Source of the DNA: Maricaulis sp. | GTDB lineage: Bacteria > Pseudomonadota > Alphaproteobacteria > Caulobacterales > Maricaulaceae | Length of the DNA stretch: 64,000 bases | Assembly: GCA_017643585.1 (NCBI GenBank) | Contig: JAEPND010000002.1 | Coordinates: 186,001-250,000, forward strand | Reading direction: 5' to 3' | Shown: in pieces, positions 63,322 through 64,000 of the stretch | Layout: each line of letters begins with the position of its first letter | Position numbering within the stretch: position 1 is the stretch's first letter | The notes under the pieces: model-generated | Databases searched by the model: none | What the model was told of the DNA's origin: nothing | Seen by the model: only the letters and a program-made list of their open reading frames with translations | Program-made: the position numbers and the translations under genes

Positions 63322-64000
63322 CGGTCGATCTCCCCGAACACGACGTCCAGTGAACCAATAATGGCGGATACGTCAGCGAGCATGTGCCCGCGATTGAGGT
63401 GGTCCATGGCAGACAAGTGGGCAAAGCCCGGCGCGCGGATCTTCACGCGATACGGCTTGTTGGTACCGTCGGCCACGAGATAAACGCCAAACTCGCCCTT
63501 GGGCGCTTCTACACAGGCGTAGACCTCGCCCGCATCGACATGCACACCCTCGGTGTAGAGCTTGAAGTGCTGGATCAGGGCTTCCATCGACTGCTTCATC
63601 TCGGCGCGACGCGGCGGAGAGTGTTTGGAATCGGTGGCAAGCACCTCACCCTGGTTCTCTTCACGCATCAGCCAGTCACAGCACTGGATCATGATCTTCA
63701 CGGACTCGCGCATCTCCTCCATGCGGCAGAGATAGCGGTCATAACAATCGCCATTCTTGCCCACCGGGATGTTGAACTCGAGCTCGTCGTAAACTTCGTA
63801 CGGTTGCGCGCGGCGCAGGTCCCAGGCCATGCCGGAACCGCGCACCATCACGCCGGAGAAACCCCATTCAAGGGCCTCTTCCTTGGAGACGATACCGATA
63901 TCGGCATTGCGCTGTTTGAAGATGCGGTTTTCCGTCAGCAGGCTATCGATATCGTCCAGCGCCTTTGGGAAATCATCACACCACTGGCGGATGTCCGCGA
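63318..64000 (-). CDS. nuoD: NADH-quinone oxidoreductase subunit D (5' end cut by window edge)
   Basis: 49-kDa-type subunit lining the quinone site. The open frame continues to the window edge, giving the C-terminal ~227 residues; the family is about 395-415, so nearly half is missing. Visible segments include [40 protein letters not shown] and the C-terminal [22 protein letters not shown] and [12 protein letters not shown], all characteristic (each listed here only in part). It is at the upstream end of the visible nuo operon. Confidence 0.96.
   Translation of the reverse strand, partial: ADIRQWCDDFPKALDDIDSLLTENRIFKQRNADIGIVSKEEALEWGFSGVMVRGSGMAWDLRRAQPYEVYDELEFNIPVGKNGDCYDRYLCRMEEMRESVKIMIQCCDWLMREENQGEVLATDSKHSPPRRAEMKQSMEALIQHFKLYTEGVHVDAGEVYACVEAPKGEFGVYLVADGTNKPYRVKIRAPGFAHLSAMDHLNRGHMLADVSAIIGSLDVVFGEIDR

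Overview
This window is chromosomal core sequence from an alphaproteobacterium, most likely of the Caulobacterales/Maricaulales group (Caulobacter- or Maricaulis-like). The evidence is high G+C, an alphaproteobacterial SOS operator (GTTC-N7-GTTC) at lexA, the short class of prolyl-tRNA synthetase, LpxI instead of LpxH, ribonuclease J, a 14-subunit-type complex I operon, and a gene order (lexA-comEC-gltX-gltA-lpxB...bamA...rpsB, dnaE, lolDC, proS, mce, rnj, coaX, birA, nuoN...nuoD) that I recall from Caulobacter. The genus is inference; the gene identities come from motifs in the translations.

Layout. 1-2.7 kb (minus strand): pdhA (cut by the window edge), an FtsB/DivIC-like division protein and enolase. 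2.9-4.4 kb (plus): an aromatic amino-acid decarboxylase with a perfect inverted repeat before its start. 4.4-9.4 kb (minus): rpmF, a secreted DUF2807 protein, pyrG, secG, a degenerate receiver-domain protein and tpiA. 9.5-17.5 kb (plus): ppiD-trpE, trpG, trpD-trpC and lexA, interrupted by a divergent polysaccharide deacetylase gene on the minus strand between trpE and trpG. 17.5-22.4 kb: comEC (minus), gltX and gltA (plus). 22.5-36.9 kb (minus): one long envelope/translation cluster rpsB-tsf-pyrH-frr-uppS-cdsA-dxr-rseP-bamA-ompH-lpxD-fabZ-lpxA-lpxI-lpxB, covering translation, UMP kinase, isoprenoid and phospholipid precursors, outer-membrane protein assembly and lipid A. 37.0-44.5 kb (minus): proS-lolC/E-lolD, then a tiny SOS-type gene upstream of dnaE and an orphan gene after dnaE. 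44.7-46.6 kb: three accessory-looking genes. 46.6-50.6 kb: DUF1467, mce, rnj, coaX, birA. 50.6-64 kb: nuoN back to nuoD, with two extra genes inserted in the complex I operon.

The most interesting item is a 31-codon membrane-peptide gene at 40988-41083, directly upstream of dnaE. It has a Shine-Dalgarno sequence and a sigma-70-like promoter whose -10 hexamer is overlapped by a perfect GTTC-N7-GTTC LexA operator; a second perfect operator lies 44 bases further upstream. It matches the size, topology, regulation and position of the Caulobacter SOS division inhibitor SidA. Other points worth following are a folded leader before rpsB, a His/Asp-rich insert in NuoL, two extra genes in the nuo operon, and a receiver domain with Glu and Arg in place of the phosphoacceptor Asp and conserved Lys.

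I saw no rRNA or tRNA genes, CRISPR arrays, insertion sequences or phage genes. No stretch longer than 300 bases is without a gene; the longest gap is 14685-14931.
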